Assembly (NCBI RefSeq): GCF_013116745.1
Contig: NZ_JABFOE010000006.1
Span: 157,533 to 221,532 of the forward strand
DNA from: Arthrobacter sp. 260
GTDB taxonomy: Bacteria > Actinomycetota > Actinomycetes > Actinomycetales > Micrococcaceae
DNA length: 64,000 nucleotides
Direction: 5' to 3'
Shown: positions 34,327 through 43,199 of the stretch, in pieces
Layout: the number at the start of each line of letters is the position of its first letter
Numbering within the stretch: the stretch's first letter is position 1
The notes under the pieces: generated by a model
Told to the model about the DNA's origin: nothing
Databases searched by the model: none
What the model saw: only the letters and a program-made list of their open reading frames with translations
Translations under genes and position numbers: made by a program

Positions 34327-35861
34327 GACACCGGCACCGTTGCCGCGGTGGCGAGGGCCTCCGCTGCGGCACCCGCACCGGCCAGGCGGCCAAAGACGGC
34401 ACCGCGCATCAGCCCAGCACCCGCAGGGTAGTTGTGATAGAAGAATCCACCGGTGAGCTCACCGGTGGCGTGCAGTCCGCCCATCACCCGGTTGGCCGTA
34501 TCAATCACCCGGGCCGTGTCATCGACCTTGAGCCCGCCATAGGTAAAGGTGATCCCGCAGGTCACCGGGTACACCACGAACGGCGGGCTGTCGATGCGCT
34601 GCGCCCAGTTCGACTTCACGGGTTGCCCGGCGGGGGCGGCGCTCAGTCCGTCCTTGGTGAACGGGTCAAAATCGCCGTCGTGGCAGGCGCTGTTGTAGGC
34701 CTCCACGGTGGCGGCGAGCGCTTCGGCGTTCACGCCCACCTTCTCGGCGAGGGTGGCGAGGTCGTCGGCGACGATAGGGGTGCCCGTCGAGTAGCGCGGC
34801 TCCAACAGGTGGGAGGATTTCGCGTCGAACAGCTGGAACGCCCAGGCGCCCTGCTGGCCGCGGATGGCTGCACCGGTTTTGGCGTACGTCAGCCACACCT
34901 CGTTCTCGCCTTCGTCGACAAACCGTTCGCAGTCCGAGTTCAGGAGCAGCGCATACGGGTAGCTGTAACGGCTCATCTTGTCGGTCAGGCGCAGGTCGCC
35001 GACCACCGGCGCGTCGGCGTCGAGCGGCACGGCGTGACAGCCGCCCCAGTGTCCCTCCGGCTGTGCGCCGGCGGTCATCGCCGCGTTCAGGACGGTGCCC
35101 TGGTTGAACCGGGTGCCCCTGACCTTGACCAGGTCCCAGCCCGGGCCGAGCCACCGCTGACGCATTTCCGGGTTGGCTTCGAAGCCGCCAGCGGCGAGGA
35201 CCGTCACGGCCTCGACGATCAGGTCGCCTTCAGTGGTTTGCACCACCACCCCGGTGCACCGATTCCCGTCCATCACCAGTTCGGAGACCGGGGAGGAATA
35301 CCAGATGTCGATACCGGCCTTCTCGACGGCGGCAAACAGGTCTTCGATCAGCCCAACGCCCTCGTGGGCGGCTCGCAGCGCCCCACCGGGAGGCAGCGCA
35401 TACTGTTCGTTCTTACCGATCTTGTCCGGGTCGATGAGCTTGCCGACGGTCAGTTCCCACTTCACCCCATGGTCGGCCATCCACTCCACGGTCTCGAACG
35501 ACTCGTCGATTACCCGTTTGGTGAGCAGCGGATCGTTGCGGCTGTTGCTCGACTTGTTGTACTCGGCGTTGTACTGCTCCACCGGGTACGGTTCGACAGT
35601 CACCCGGTCGGCCCACGCCGCCGACTCCTCGGTGATCAGGCCGAGCAATGACTCCAGCCCGTCGTGGGCGCATCTGAAGATGCCCCCACTGAACCGACTG
35701 TTTCCGCCGCGCTCAGCCTCGGGTGCCGCTTCCAACACCAGCACGCGGGCACCCGCATCGTGGGCCGCGAGCGCGGCCACCAGGCCGGCGTTTCCTGCAC
35801 CGGCGACGACGACGTCGTACTCGTCGTGGATGATCGCTTGAGCGTTGGGTGAGGTAACCAT
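34323..35861 (-). CDS. FAD-dependent tricarballylate dehydrogenase-like flavoprotein (TcuA-like, copy 2)
   Basis: A 512-residue FAD_binding_2 flavoprotein. VVVAGAGNAGLVAALAAHDA (near 16-35), then GGNSRFSGGIFRC, and GITFTYGGLKVDDTARV with AGAGLMRGAVFGRLAG near the C-terminus. Its architecture parallels the copy at 26181, and the shared C-terminal motif GITFT(F/Y)GGLK supports a common subfamily. It ends four bases into the D-2-hydroxyacid dehydrogenase and follows TctAB by 3 bases, so it is part of the transporter operon. Confidence 0.82.
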   Translation of the reverse strand: MVTSPNAQAIIHDEYDVVVAGAGNAGLVAALAAHDAGARVLVLEAAPEAERGGNSRFSGGIFRCAHDGLESLLGLITEESAAWADRVTVEPYPVEQYNAEYNKSSNSRNDPLLTKRVIDESFETVEWMADHGVKWELTVGKLIDPDKIGKNEQYALPPGGALRAAHEGVGLIEDLFAAVEKAGIDIWYSSPVSELVMDGNRCTGVVVQTTEGDLIVEAVTVLAAGGFEANPEMRQRWLGPGWDLVKVRGTRFNQGTVLNAAMTAGAQPEGHWGGCHAVPLDADAPVVGDLRLTDKMSRYSYPYALLLNSDCERFVDEGENEVWLTYAKTGAAIRGQQGAWAFQLFDAKSSHLLEPRYSTGTPIVADDLATLAEKVGVNAEALAATVEAYNSACHDGDFDPFTKDGLSAAPAGQPVKSNWAQRIDSPPFVVYPVTCGITFTYGGLKVDDTARVIDTANRVMGGLHATGELTGGFFYHNYPAGAGLMRGAVFGRLAGAGAAAEALATAATVPVS

Positions 35862-35864
35862 GAG

Positions 35865-37844
35865 TCAGACTCCTAGATAGATGTAGCCGATGGGCAGAAC
35901 GACGCCGAGGAATTCGCGCATGACCAACAGCACGGCGACGATGACAATCGGGTAGAGGACGATCGTCCGCCAGCGGGCGTTGGCCACCCGCCAGAGAAAG
36001 ATGGGGGCGAAGATGGCGGCGCAGACCACCAGTCCAAACACGTAGGTGAGCGCTACGAAGGCGACGAGCCACGCTGTCGACAGGGCCGCAATGCGGAGCT
36101 GCGCGCGCCACGCTGCCTTGTCTTCGGCACTGGGTGGCCCTTCCCGCTTCATCCGTTGGAGGTCCAGGATGATTGCACCCACCGACAATGCTGCGCCGAG
36201 GATGGTGACGATGTTGGGGAGGAGCCGTGCAGCGTCGGAGAAGGATTGCGCCATGAAGTAGGCGGACACGAACACGATGAGGAACCCGATGGAGAGCGCG
36301 AGCCGCCACACGTTCGAAACCGGTGCATCGTTCAGCGCATCCTCGTCGACAGGAGCGCCGTCCGCGGCAGCCTTCCCCGGCCGGATCTTCCGGTAGAGCG
36401 CCCAGACCAGCGGAGCGGCGAGGATTGCAGCCATCACGAGGACCCCGGGCCGCATGGCCCACTCGGAGAACTCGTACAGGTTGGCGGTGAGGTAGTAATA
36501 CCGTTCCAGCGGAATGCTGAGGACGAAGCCGATGAGGAACGGTGCACGGGGGATGCTGTAGATCTTCATCAGCCAGCCGAGGAGGCCAAGGGCGAGCATG
36601 ATCGGGAAGATCTCGAGCTGGCGGACTTCCTGGAAGCCGCTCATGAAGAGGATAGGGATGAGGCCGGCGGCCAGCAGCGGGAAACGAATGAAGGCGAGCT
36701 TCGAGAGCGGCTTGGCCATCAGGAAGCAGAGAATGGAGCCGACAACGCTGGCGATCGCGAAGGACCAGATGATCACGTAGATGACATCGAGGTTGTTGGT
36801 GATCATTCGTGGGCCAGGTTCGATGCCGTAGATCAGCAGTGCACCGAGCAGCAGTGCGGCAGGTGCGCCGCCAGGGATGCCGAAGAGCAGGGTGGGGATC
36901 AGATCGCCGGCTTCGACAGCGTTGTTGGCACTTTCGGGGGCGATGATGCCGCGGGGGTCGCCCTTGCCGAACTTCTTCTTATCCTTGCCCTTGGCCGTTG
37001 CCTGCGCCTGGCCATAGGCCATCCAGGTTCCGGCGGTAGCACCGACACCCGGGAGAACTCCTGCCCAGATGCCGATCAGTCCGCCACGAAGCACATGGGT
37101 CCAGTTCTGCAGGACATCCCGGATGCCCTCGCCCCAGCCGCTTCCCAGGGAGGCGACGTTGGAAATGGCCGTACGGCGTGCAACGAGGGCGATGATTTCT
37201 GCGATGCCAAAGATGCCCAGTGCCACGGCTACGAGGTCCAGCCCCTCGGTAAGGAACAGGGAGTCAAAGGTGAAGCGGTAGTCGGGTGAGGTGGGGGCCG
37301 CGCCAACCTGACCCAGCAATACGCCGAACACACCAGCGAGCACGCCCTTGAGCAGGTTTCCCTTGGACAGCAGGGCTGTCAGGGAGATGCCGAGCACAGT
37401 GAGCATGAAGATTTCGGGTGATCCGAAGGCCAGCACGAGCGGCCGGGCGAGTGGGATGGCGATGGTGAGGCCGATTGCCCCGATGACGCCTCCCAGCATG
37501 GAGGAGAGGAAGGCGATAGAGAGTGCTCGGGCCGCCTTGCCCTGTTTGGCCATCTCGTGACCGTCGAGGAGCAGCACTGAGGCTGACGCGGAACCGGGGA
37601 TACCGATCAGCACCGACGAGATGGTGTCGGAACTGTGGACTACTGCCACGGAACCGATGAGCAGCGCCATCGCCTGGGTTGGTTCGAGGACGAAGATGAA
37701 GGGCAGAAGAATGGCGACGGCAGCTGTGCCACCGAGTCCGGGGATAACGCCGACGATGAGGCCGGCGAGAACCCCGAGCATGAGAAAGAGCAGGGTGGAA
37801 GGATCAAGGAAGGATCCCAGTGCGGTTATGGCAGCATCCCACAT
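35865..37844 (-). CDS. fused tripartite tricarboxylate transporter permease (TctA-TctB)
   Basis: A 659-residue membrane protein. Residues 1-495 are TctA, the large permease: GVLAGLIVGVIPGLGGTAAV near the N-terminus, LIGIPGSASA, and the second half GLIGIWAGVLPGVGATAGTW with TLLFGIPGGAPAA (the internal repeat). Residues 510-659 add four spans typical of the small TctB subunit. Usually TctA and TctB are separate genes. With the TctC binding protein just upstream it should use the ion gradient to import a tri- or dicarboxylate. Confidence 0.88.
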   Translation of the reverse strand: MWDAAITALGSFLDPSTLLFLMLGVLAGLIVGVIPGLGGTAAVAILLPFIFVLEPTQAMALLIGSVAVVHSSDTISSVLIGIPGSASASVLLLDGHEMAKQGKAARALSIAFLSSMLGGVIGAIGLTIAIPLARPLVLAFGSPEIFMLTVLGISLTALLSKGNLLKGVLAGVFGVLLGQVGAAPTSPDYRFTFDSLFLTEGLDLVAVALGIFGIAEIIALVARRTAISNVASLGSGWGEGIRDVLQNWTHVLRGGLIGIWAGVLPGVGATAGTWMAYGQAQATAKGKDKKKFGKGDPRGIIAPESANNAVEAGDLIPTLLFGIPGGAPAALLLGALLIYGIEPGPRMITNNLDVIYVIIWSFAIASVVGSILCFLMAKPLSKLAFIRFPLLAAGLIPILFMSGFQEVRQLEIFPIMLALGLLGWLMKIYSIPRAPFLIGFVLSIPLERYYYLTANLYEFSEWAMRPGVLVMAAILAAPLVWALYRKIRPGKAAADGAPVDEDALNDAPVSNVWRLALSIGFLIVFVSAYFMAQSFSDAARLLPNIVTILGAALSVGAIILDLQRMKREGPPSAEDKAAWRAQLRIAALSTAWLVAFVALTYVFGLVVCAAIFAPIFLWRVANARWRTIVLYPIVIVAVLLVMREFLGVVLPIGYIYLGV

Positions 37845-37931
37845 TGGCTGTAGTCCTTTTTAGGTAGAAGCGGTGATACCCGGTGCCGTGCCGCCGGGCC
37901 TGGTCAGCACGGCACCGGATGCTGTGGGGTG

Positions 37932-39056
37932 CTACTCGGTCTCGACGACGACGTCGTACTGGGTCTCGAGCATGTCGAGGGTGTATTGGCGCACTTCCTC
38001 TTCGATCTGGAAGGCTTCGGCTAGGTCATCCTCGGCTTCTTCGCCGGAGACCAATGGGTAACCGCCCAGGATGTCCTCGCTACTGGCGAGGAACTCTTCG
38101 TCTTCAGCGATGGCCGTCGCTGCGGCGCGGAAGGCGTCAACGATTTCATCGGGGGTTCCCTCGTTCGCCCAGATGCCCTTCTGGTAGACGTAACCCGGGA
38201 TCAGGAATGCCCTGTAGGCCTCGTAAGCTTCCCCGCTGGGTGCTTCGCCGGTGACCTCCTCAACGACTTCCTCAAGAGTGGGAAGATCGGGGAGCGCGGG
38301 ATCGCGCACAATTTCGCCGTCTTCAAGAACACCGAAGGAAAACAGCGGAACGGCCGTCCCAGCTTCAACCATTGGTTCCACCTGTGTCTTGTAGGCGGAG
38401 GTGGTCTGGTAGTCGAGGTTGATCTCGCCGCGCTCGAGCGCCAGCCTCGCCGGGCCGCGGCCCTCGAAGCCGAAGGTCGCATCGATGTCGATGTCGAGGA
38501 CGTCCATGGCCTGGAGCAGTGAGAGGTCGAGGCCAGTGGCGCTGATGCCGCCGTAAACGAGGGTGTCGCTGTAGTCAGCCAGATCCGAGACGTTCTCGAT
38601 CCCGGTTTCAGAGGATACATAGACCACTCCACCAGTGCCGTTGAGGATCAGTGGCCGCATGGTCGCGAAGTCGAACTCGACCTCCGGCTGGCCCAGGAGC
38701 GCCTGGAAGTAGGTGGTTCCGGAGGTCACCAGAAGGTCTTCGCCGTTGGTGCCGCCGCTCTGGACGAACTGGTTGGATCCAGTGATCGACTCACCACCGG
38801 GGGTGTTTTCTACCAGGACGCTTGGCTCACCCTCAACATGCTTCTCCACGTAGGGGGCCATGAACCGAGCCCAGGTGTCGGTACCGCCACCGGACGCGTA
38901 GGGGACCACAAGCCGGACATTGGACGGGATCTCGGCTGCTTCGCCGCTCTGACCGCCGCCTCCACCGCCGCCCTGCTGGGGTGCCGAGCAGGCCCCCAGG
39001 GCCAGAACTGCTGTCGTGGCCAGAACTGCGACTGTTGTACGTTTGGTTGTTTTCAT
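37932..39056 (-). CDS. TctC-like tricarboxylate-binding lipoprotein
   Basis: A 374-residue extracytoplasmic binding protein of the Bug/TctC family. The lipobox ALGAC (Cys23) is followed by a Gly-rich linker. LVVPYASGGGTDTWARFMAPYVEKH (start only: VVPYASGGGTDTWAR) is the family N-terminal strand and loop, and NTPGGESITG is the second ligand loop. It delivers the carboxylate to the TctAB permease. The C-terminal 60 residues are strongly acidic. Confidence 0.85.
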   Translation of the reverse strand: MKTTKRTTVAVLATTAVLALGACSAPQQGGGGGGGQSGEAAEIPSNVRLVVPYASGGGTDTWARFMAPYVEKHVEGEPSVLVENTPGGESITGSNQFVQSGGTNGEDLLVTSGTTYFQALLGQPEVEFDFATMRPLILNGTGGVVYVSSETGIENVSDLADYSDTLVYGGISATGLDLSLLQAMDVLDIDIDATFGFEGRGPARLALERGEINLDYQTTSAYKTQVEPMVEAGTAVPLFSFGVLEDGEIVRDPALPDLPTLEEVVEEVTGEAPSGEAYEAYRAFLIPGYVYQKGIWANEGTPDEIVDAFRAAATAIAEDEEFLASSEDILGGYPLVSGEEAEDDLAEAFQIEEEVRQYTLDMLETQYDVVVETE

Positions 39057-39104
39057 GGCTTCATTGCCTCCTTGTGAATGCTTACGATGGTTCTAAATCT
39101 GATC

Positions 39105-40259
39105 TCAGGCAGGGACGGATTCGAGCCTTTGATCCGGGACAAGCACGAACCCCTCCATCAACCGGCGTGAGGTGCGGAAGCCTGACACGCTGTTGACCTT
39201 CCATCCGCTTCCCTCAGCAACTATGTCGGCAGTCATCGTGAGAACGCCGGCTGGATGTCCAATGATGAACTGGTCCCTGCTCCGGTCCGCCGCCTGGTGG
39301 ACGATCGTTCCGGGAAGGTTCGCCGCGACTGTAGTCGCGATGGCGCCGGTCAAGGGGTACGAGTTATGAGTGCGGCCCATCGACATCATTGCGGCACGGG
39401 CGCTGGTTTCGACGCCGTCCATTACCGTTCCGTTGGTTGCCGTGTAGGTCCGCGGCGCTCCAATGATAGAGAGCTTGGGAACCGAAGGTGCGGTTAGTGT
39501 GGCGTTTTCGATGGTGTCGGAGATCCCGGCCAGCACTGACGCGTGGGCCCTGACCGATTCGAGACGGGCTAGCAGCGCACTATCGGCGTCGATCTCTGAG
39601 GGCAATTCGAGTCCGGACAGGCCGAGGTCTTCCCACCTGACGAACACTAGGGGGTTGGCGGCGTCGACCATTGACACCTGCAAGGTGCCGACTCCCGGTA
39701 CCTTGAGCTCGTCAACCAAGTTGCCGGTCGGGAGGAGCTTCCCCGTGACGGCGCCGCCTGGATCCATGTAATCGAGTTGCAGCTGCGAGCCGGTTCCCGG
39801 CACCCCGGGGAGCTCGAAGTCTCCGAGCGGGTTGAACCGCCCGTTCAGGGTGGGAACGTGGGCAACGATGACCTTGTCGGTGTTGAGATTAAGGAACCGG
39901 ACGATCGTCACGGGGTCAGTGGGAGTGACCAGTCCTTCATCGACGGCGAACGGGCCGACCGCCGAGGAGATGTTGCCACAGTTTCCGCGACGGTCGATCA
40001 GTGGCTGGTCGATCCCGACCTGGCCGAACTCGTAGGTGACGTCCACCCCGTGGGCTGCTCCGTCCCCGATGATCGCCACCTTGCTGGTGGTCGAGACCGC
40101 ACCGCCGAGTCCGTCGATCTGGCGCCGGTAGGGGTCAGGGCTGCCGAATGCGGCGAGGATGAAGCGATCCCGGGTTCCCGGGTCGGTTGGCAGATCCCGT
40201 TCGTGGAAGAACAGCCCTTTACTGGTCCCTCCCCGCATTACTACCGCTGGAATTCGCAT
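39105..40259 (-). CDS. PrpF-family isomerase (aconitate/methylaconitate isomerase-like)
   Basis: A 384-residue two-domain diaminopimelate-epimerase-fold protein of the PrpF family: VVMRGGTSKGLFFHERDLP at the start, RGNCGNISSAVGPFAV near 80 and GRTHNSYPLTGAIATTVA near 300. Members isomerise or tautomerise trans-aconitate-like or oxalomesaconate-type acids. AAGGGG before ATG 40259 supports this start; an in-frame 28-residue extension is not conserved-looking. Heads the minus-strand transporter operon and is divergent from LysR. Confidence 0.85.
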   Translation of the reverse strand: MRIPAVVMRGGTSKGLFFHERDLPTDPGTRDRFILAAFGSPDPYRRQIDGLGGAVSTTSKVAIIGDGAAHGVDVTYEFGQVGIDQPLIDRRGNCGNISSAVGPFAVDEGLVTPTDPVTIVRFLNLNTDKVIVAHVPTLNGRFNPLGDFELPGVPGTGSQLQLDYMDPGGAVTGKLLPTGNLVDELKVPGVGTLQVSMVDAANPLVFVRWEDLGLSGLELPSEIDADSALLARLESVRAHASVLAGISDTIENATLTAPSVPKLSIIGAPRTYTATNGTVMDGVETSARAAMMSMGRTHNSYPLTGAIATTVAANLPGTIVHQAADRSRDQFIIGHPAGVLTMTADIVAEGSGWKVNSVSGFRTSRRLMEGFVLVPDQRLESVPA

Positions 40260-40377
40260 GAATGCCCCTTTGCAGAATATGTGCGCCACATCACGTGAGC
40301 TCCACTTAGTGTGAACCGGCAACAATAGTGAAGCAATCCCCAACTTCTACACCTTTACTTAAGATATTCTTCAATAC

Positions 40378-41313
40378 ATGATCAAAACGTCCAGCACTGA
40401 ACGAATCCTTCTGCTCGCGGATGTGTCGCGTCTTGGAACTATGACGCTCGCTGCCGAAGCCCTCGGGTATTCCATCTCCGCGATCTCCCAGCAGATCCGG
40501 AAGTTGGAGTTGGAGGCGGGCCAGCCCCTTCTTCAGCGTCATAGCCGTGGTATCGCGTTGACGGATGCCGGCCAGACGGTTGTGAGTCACGCGGAGCAGA
40601 TCCATGGCAGGCTCAAATCCCTGCAGCACTCACTCGATGACATCGCCGGCCTACGAGCTGGCGCGCTGCGGATGGGGACCTTTCCCACCGCCGGGTCATC
40701 GCTTGTCCCGCTGGCCATCAGTCGGTTCCGGCGCGAACACCCCGGCGTTGAGCTGTCGGTGCGCAGCGTGCGCCTGGCCTCCCTCCAGAAGATGCTGATC
40801 AACCGGGATATCTCGATGAGCCTCCTGTGGGACTACCACTGGTCACGTCTCGAGTCGTCGGAAATGACCTTCCGCCACCTGATGGATGACCCCACCGATC
40901 TGGTGGTCTCGGTCACCCACCCGATGGCGTCCCGCGAGTCGGTCACCATGGCGGAACTGCTCGATGAACAGTGGGTGGTCCGCGCTGACGAGCACCCCAT
41001 GATTGAGGTGTTGATCCGGGCGTCGAACCACATCGGGTTCCAGCCGAATGTTGCCTATGAGGCGAACGACTACCAGGAGGCACAGGCAATGGTGGCGGTC
41101 GGCGTCGGGATTGCTCTGGTGCCCCGTCTGGCGCTCACGGTGCTCCGTGACGACGTCCGGGTGATCCCGCTTTCTGGCGAGGTCCCCCAGCGTCGGATCC
41201 TGCTCGCCAGGATGGCGGACAGCCAGCCGACGGCCGCCGAGCAGGCCATGACCGCAATGCTTGTGGAGGCCTCGCGCAGGATGAGCGCACGCCGGTTCGG
41301 GGAGATCAGCTAG
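40378..41313 (+). CDS. LysR-family transcriptional regulator
   Basis: A 311-residue LysR-type regulator. The N-terminal winged helix has LADVSRLGTMTLAAEALGYS (starting at residue 12) and ISAISQQIRKLELEAGQPLL, and the effector domain starts near residue 90 (GALRMGTFPTAGSSL). Divergent from prpF with 118 bases between starts, the textbook arrangement for a LysR activator of the neighbouring operon. It would respond to an acid ligand. Confidence 0.92.
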   Translation: MIKTSSTERILLLADVSRLGTMTLAAEALGYSISAISQQIRKLELEAGQPLLQRHSRGIALTDAGQTVVSHAEQIHGRLKSLQHSLDDIAGLRAGALRMGTFPTAGSSLVPLAISRFRREHPGVELSVRSVRLASLQKMLINRDISMSLLWDYHWSRLESSEMTFRHLMDDPTDLVVSVTHPMASRESVTMAELLDEQWVVRADEHPMIEVLIRASNHIGFQPNVAYEANDYQEAQAMVAVGVGIALVPRLALTVLRDDVRVIPLSGEVPQRRILLARMADSQPTAAEQAMTAMLVEASRRMSARRFGEIS

Positions 41314-41342
41314 CGCCTCCACCCCACCCCACCGGCCTGTCC

Positions 41343-41412
41343 CCGCAGAAAGTGCTCATGGCGCAGACTAGTGGCTAACTGACCACTCCCCTCCAGACCA
41401 GCCACTTTTCTG
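41343..41412 (-). repeat. palindromic intergenic repeat, copy B
   Basis: Reverse-oriented partner of the element at 25276. On the minus strand it runs from CAGAAAAGTGG to GCACTTTCTGCGG, again 70 bases, with inner AGTGG and CCACT blocks. The stem-forming ends are the most conserved. Located between LysR and an alcohol dehydrogenase gene in the only spacer (243 bases) on that side. Confidence 0.7.
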
Positions 41413-41556
41413 CAGAAGGGTCACTGGTTTCTCACCCCGCGAGAACCTCCCTTCCCAGCCGGTGTGACCGGCGGCACACTTGCAACATCTCGTTCATCGC
41501 TGGGAGGGCCCTGATGCCCTGGACGTCCCCCCGGCCATTCGTTGCTGAGGAGGATC

Positions 41557-42585
41557 ATGAGAGCCGTCAGGGTACACCGCTACCAGGAAGACCCACTGAT
41601 TGACGATGTGCCCGAACCCACGGCCACCGGTCCGTGGGACGTCATCGTCGACATCGGCGCCGCAGGACTGTGCCGCACCGACCTGCACGTCATCGAGGGC
41701 CAGTGGGACGCCATCCAGCACCCCAAACTCCCCTACATTCTCGGTCACGAGAACGCGGGCTGGGTCCGCGAAGTGGGGTCGGCCGTCACCAACGTCCAGC
41801 CCGGCGACACCGTGATCATGCACCCGATCGTCACGTGCGGCCTCTGCCTGGCCTGCCGTGAGGGACAGGACTCCCACTGCGAAAACTCCACCTTCCCGGG
41901 CCTGAACGTCGACGGCGGGATGGCCGAGGTGATGAAGACCAACGCCCGCTCGGTAGTTAAACTCGACCCGTCACTCAAACCTGCTGACATTGCAGCGTTG
42001 GCCGACGCCGGCCTGACCGCCTACCACGCGGTCCGCAAGGCCGCGCCGCTGCTGCACCCGGGAACCCACGCCGTCGTCATCGGGAGCGGAGGGCTCGGAC
42101 ACATCGGTATCCAGTCCCTCAAGGCGCTCACCGCTGCCCAGATCACCGTCGTCGACACCTCCGAGGAAGCCCTCGACCTGGCCCGCACCCTGGGGGCCGA
42201 TCACACGGTGTCCCAACCCGGCGACGGCGGAAAACTCCTCGAGATCACCGAGGGCGGTGCGCACGTGGTCTTCGACTTCGTCGGTGAGCACGGCACCGAG
42301 GCACTCGGAGTCAACGCGCTGCGGAACCGTGGCAGTTACTACACGATCGGCTACGGCGGAGCGGTACATCTGGACACCATCGAGATCATCTCCCGGGAAA
42401 TCAACATCGTGGGAAACCTCGTGGGCACCTACCTCGATCTCGTGGAACTGATGACCCTCACCGCGCAGGGCAAGGTCACCCTGCACACCCAGACGTACGA
42501 CCTCGAAGATGCGGTCCAGGCCATGCACGACCTGAACAGCGGCAAACTGGTCGGCCGTGGCATTCTCGTCCCCAACCACACCTAA
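41557..42585 (+). CDS. zinc-dependent alcohol dehydrogenase
   Basis: A 342-residue medium-chain dehydrogenase with catalytic zinc in AAGLCRTDLHVIEG (Cys near 38) and HENAGWV (near 63), structural zinc in CGLCLACREGQDSHC (four Cys near 93-107) and NAD-binding VVIGSGGLGHIGIQSLKA (near 174). It oxidises a primary or secondary alcohol. ATG 41557 has GAGGAGG just before. The next gene starts 11 bases after its stop, so it forms an operon with a gluconate-dehydrogenase-subunit-3-like protein and a GMC oxidoreductase. Confidence 0.9.
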   Translation: MRAVRVHRYQEDPLIDDVPEPTATGPWDVIVDIGAAGLCRTDLHVIEGQWDAIQHPKLPYILGHENAGWVREVGSAVTNVQPGDTVIMHPIVTCGLCLACREGQDSHCENSTFPGLNVDGGMAEVMKTNARSVVKLDPSLKPADIAALADAGLTAYHAVRKAAPLLHPGTHAVVIGSGGLGHIGIQSLKALTAAQITVVDTSEEALDLARTLGADHTVSQPGDGGKLLEITEGGAHVVFDFVGEHGTEALGVNALRNRGSYYTIGYGGAVHLDTIEIISREINIVGNLVGTYLDLVELMTLTAQGKVTLHTQTYDLEDAVQAMHDLNSGKLVGRGILVPNHT

Positions 42586-42596
42586 GGGAGATAACG

Positions 42597-43199
42597 ATGG
42601 CGTATCCCGCAAAATATTCGACACTCAACGAGCTGCAGCTCACGGAGGAGGCGCGGCAGATCCTGGTCCGGATTATCAGGGTCGCCTTCCCACACCCGAA
42701 GATTCCGGACGGCCCCTACGAGCGGATGGCCGACAAGATCATCACCGAATCCAACGAGTCCACCTGGTTCCGGGTGGCGCTCACCCAGGGCTTGTTGGCC
42801 CTGAACCGACAGGGCGGAGAAAACTTCCTCGACCTGCCTGATGACCGGGCCCTCGCGGCACTGCAGCGCATCGCCGACCTGGAGTTCTTCGGCTTCATCC
42901 GGCGCACCACCGTCCTGAACTTCTATGACGACCCCGAAGTGTGGGACGTGTTCGGTTACGAGGGGGAATCCTTCTCCAAGGGCGGCTACCTGCACCGCGG
43001 GTTCGACGACCTTGACTGGCTCCCCAATCCACGGATCGAGGAGTCCGACGAGCCGCTCGTGGAGATCGGCCCGCTCGGTTACCACATCGCACAGCAGGCA
43101 CCCCAGCGGGTGCAGGACTCGGCAGAAAGCACCGGCGAAGAACCGGTCGACGACCTCTTCAAGGGCCAGGACAAAGTTGGAGGAGCACAATCCATATGA
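42597..43199 (+). CDS. gluconate 2-dehydrogenase subunit 3-like protein
   Basis: A 200-residue protein of the gluconate 2-dehydrogenase subunit 3 family. Blocks ARQILVRIIRVAFPHPKIPD and ESTWFRVALTQGLLALNRQG (start residues only) are near the front, and FYDDPEVWDVFGYEG near the middle. Normally this subunit has a Tat signal and carries its flavoprotein partner outwards; here the N-terminus (MAYPAKYSTLNELQ) has no twin-Arg or hydrophobic segment. It overlaps the GMC gene by four bases (ATGA). Confidence 0.82.
   Translation: MAYPAKYSTLNELQLTEEARQILVRIIRVAFPHPKIPDGPYERMADKIITESNESTWFRVALTQGLLALNRQGGENFLDLPDDRALAALQRIADLEFFGFIRRTTVLNFYDDPEVWDVFGYEGESFSKGGYLHRGFDDLDWLPNPRIEESDEPLVEIGPLGYHIAQQAPQRVQDSAESTGEEPVDDLFKGQDKVGGAQSI

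Noticed and set aside
36156..37289. 377-residue plus-strand frame opposite the TctAB permease
   Set aside because: Very acidic Glu/Asp/Gly stretch mirroring membrane-protein codons; not a real protein.
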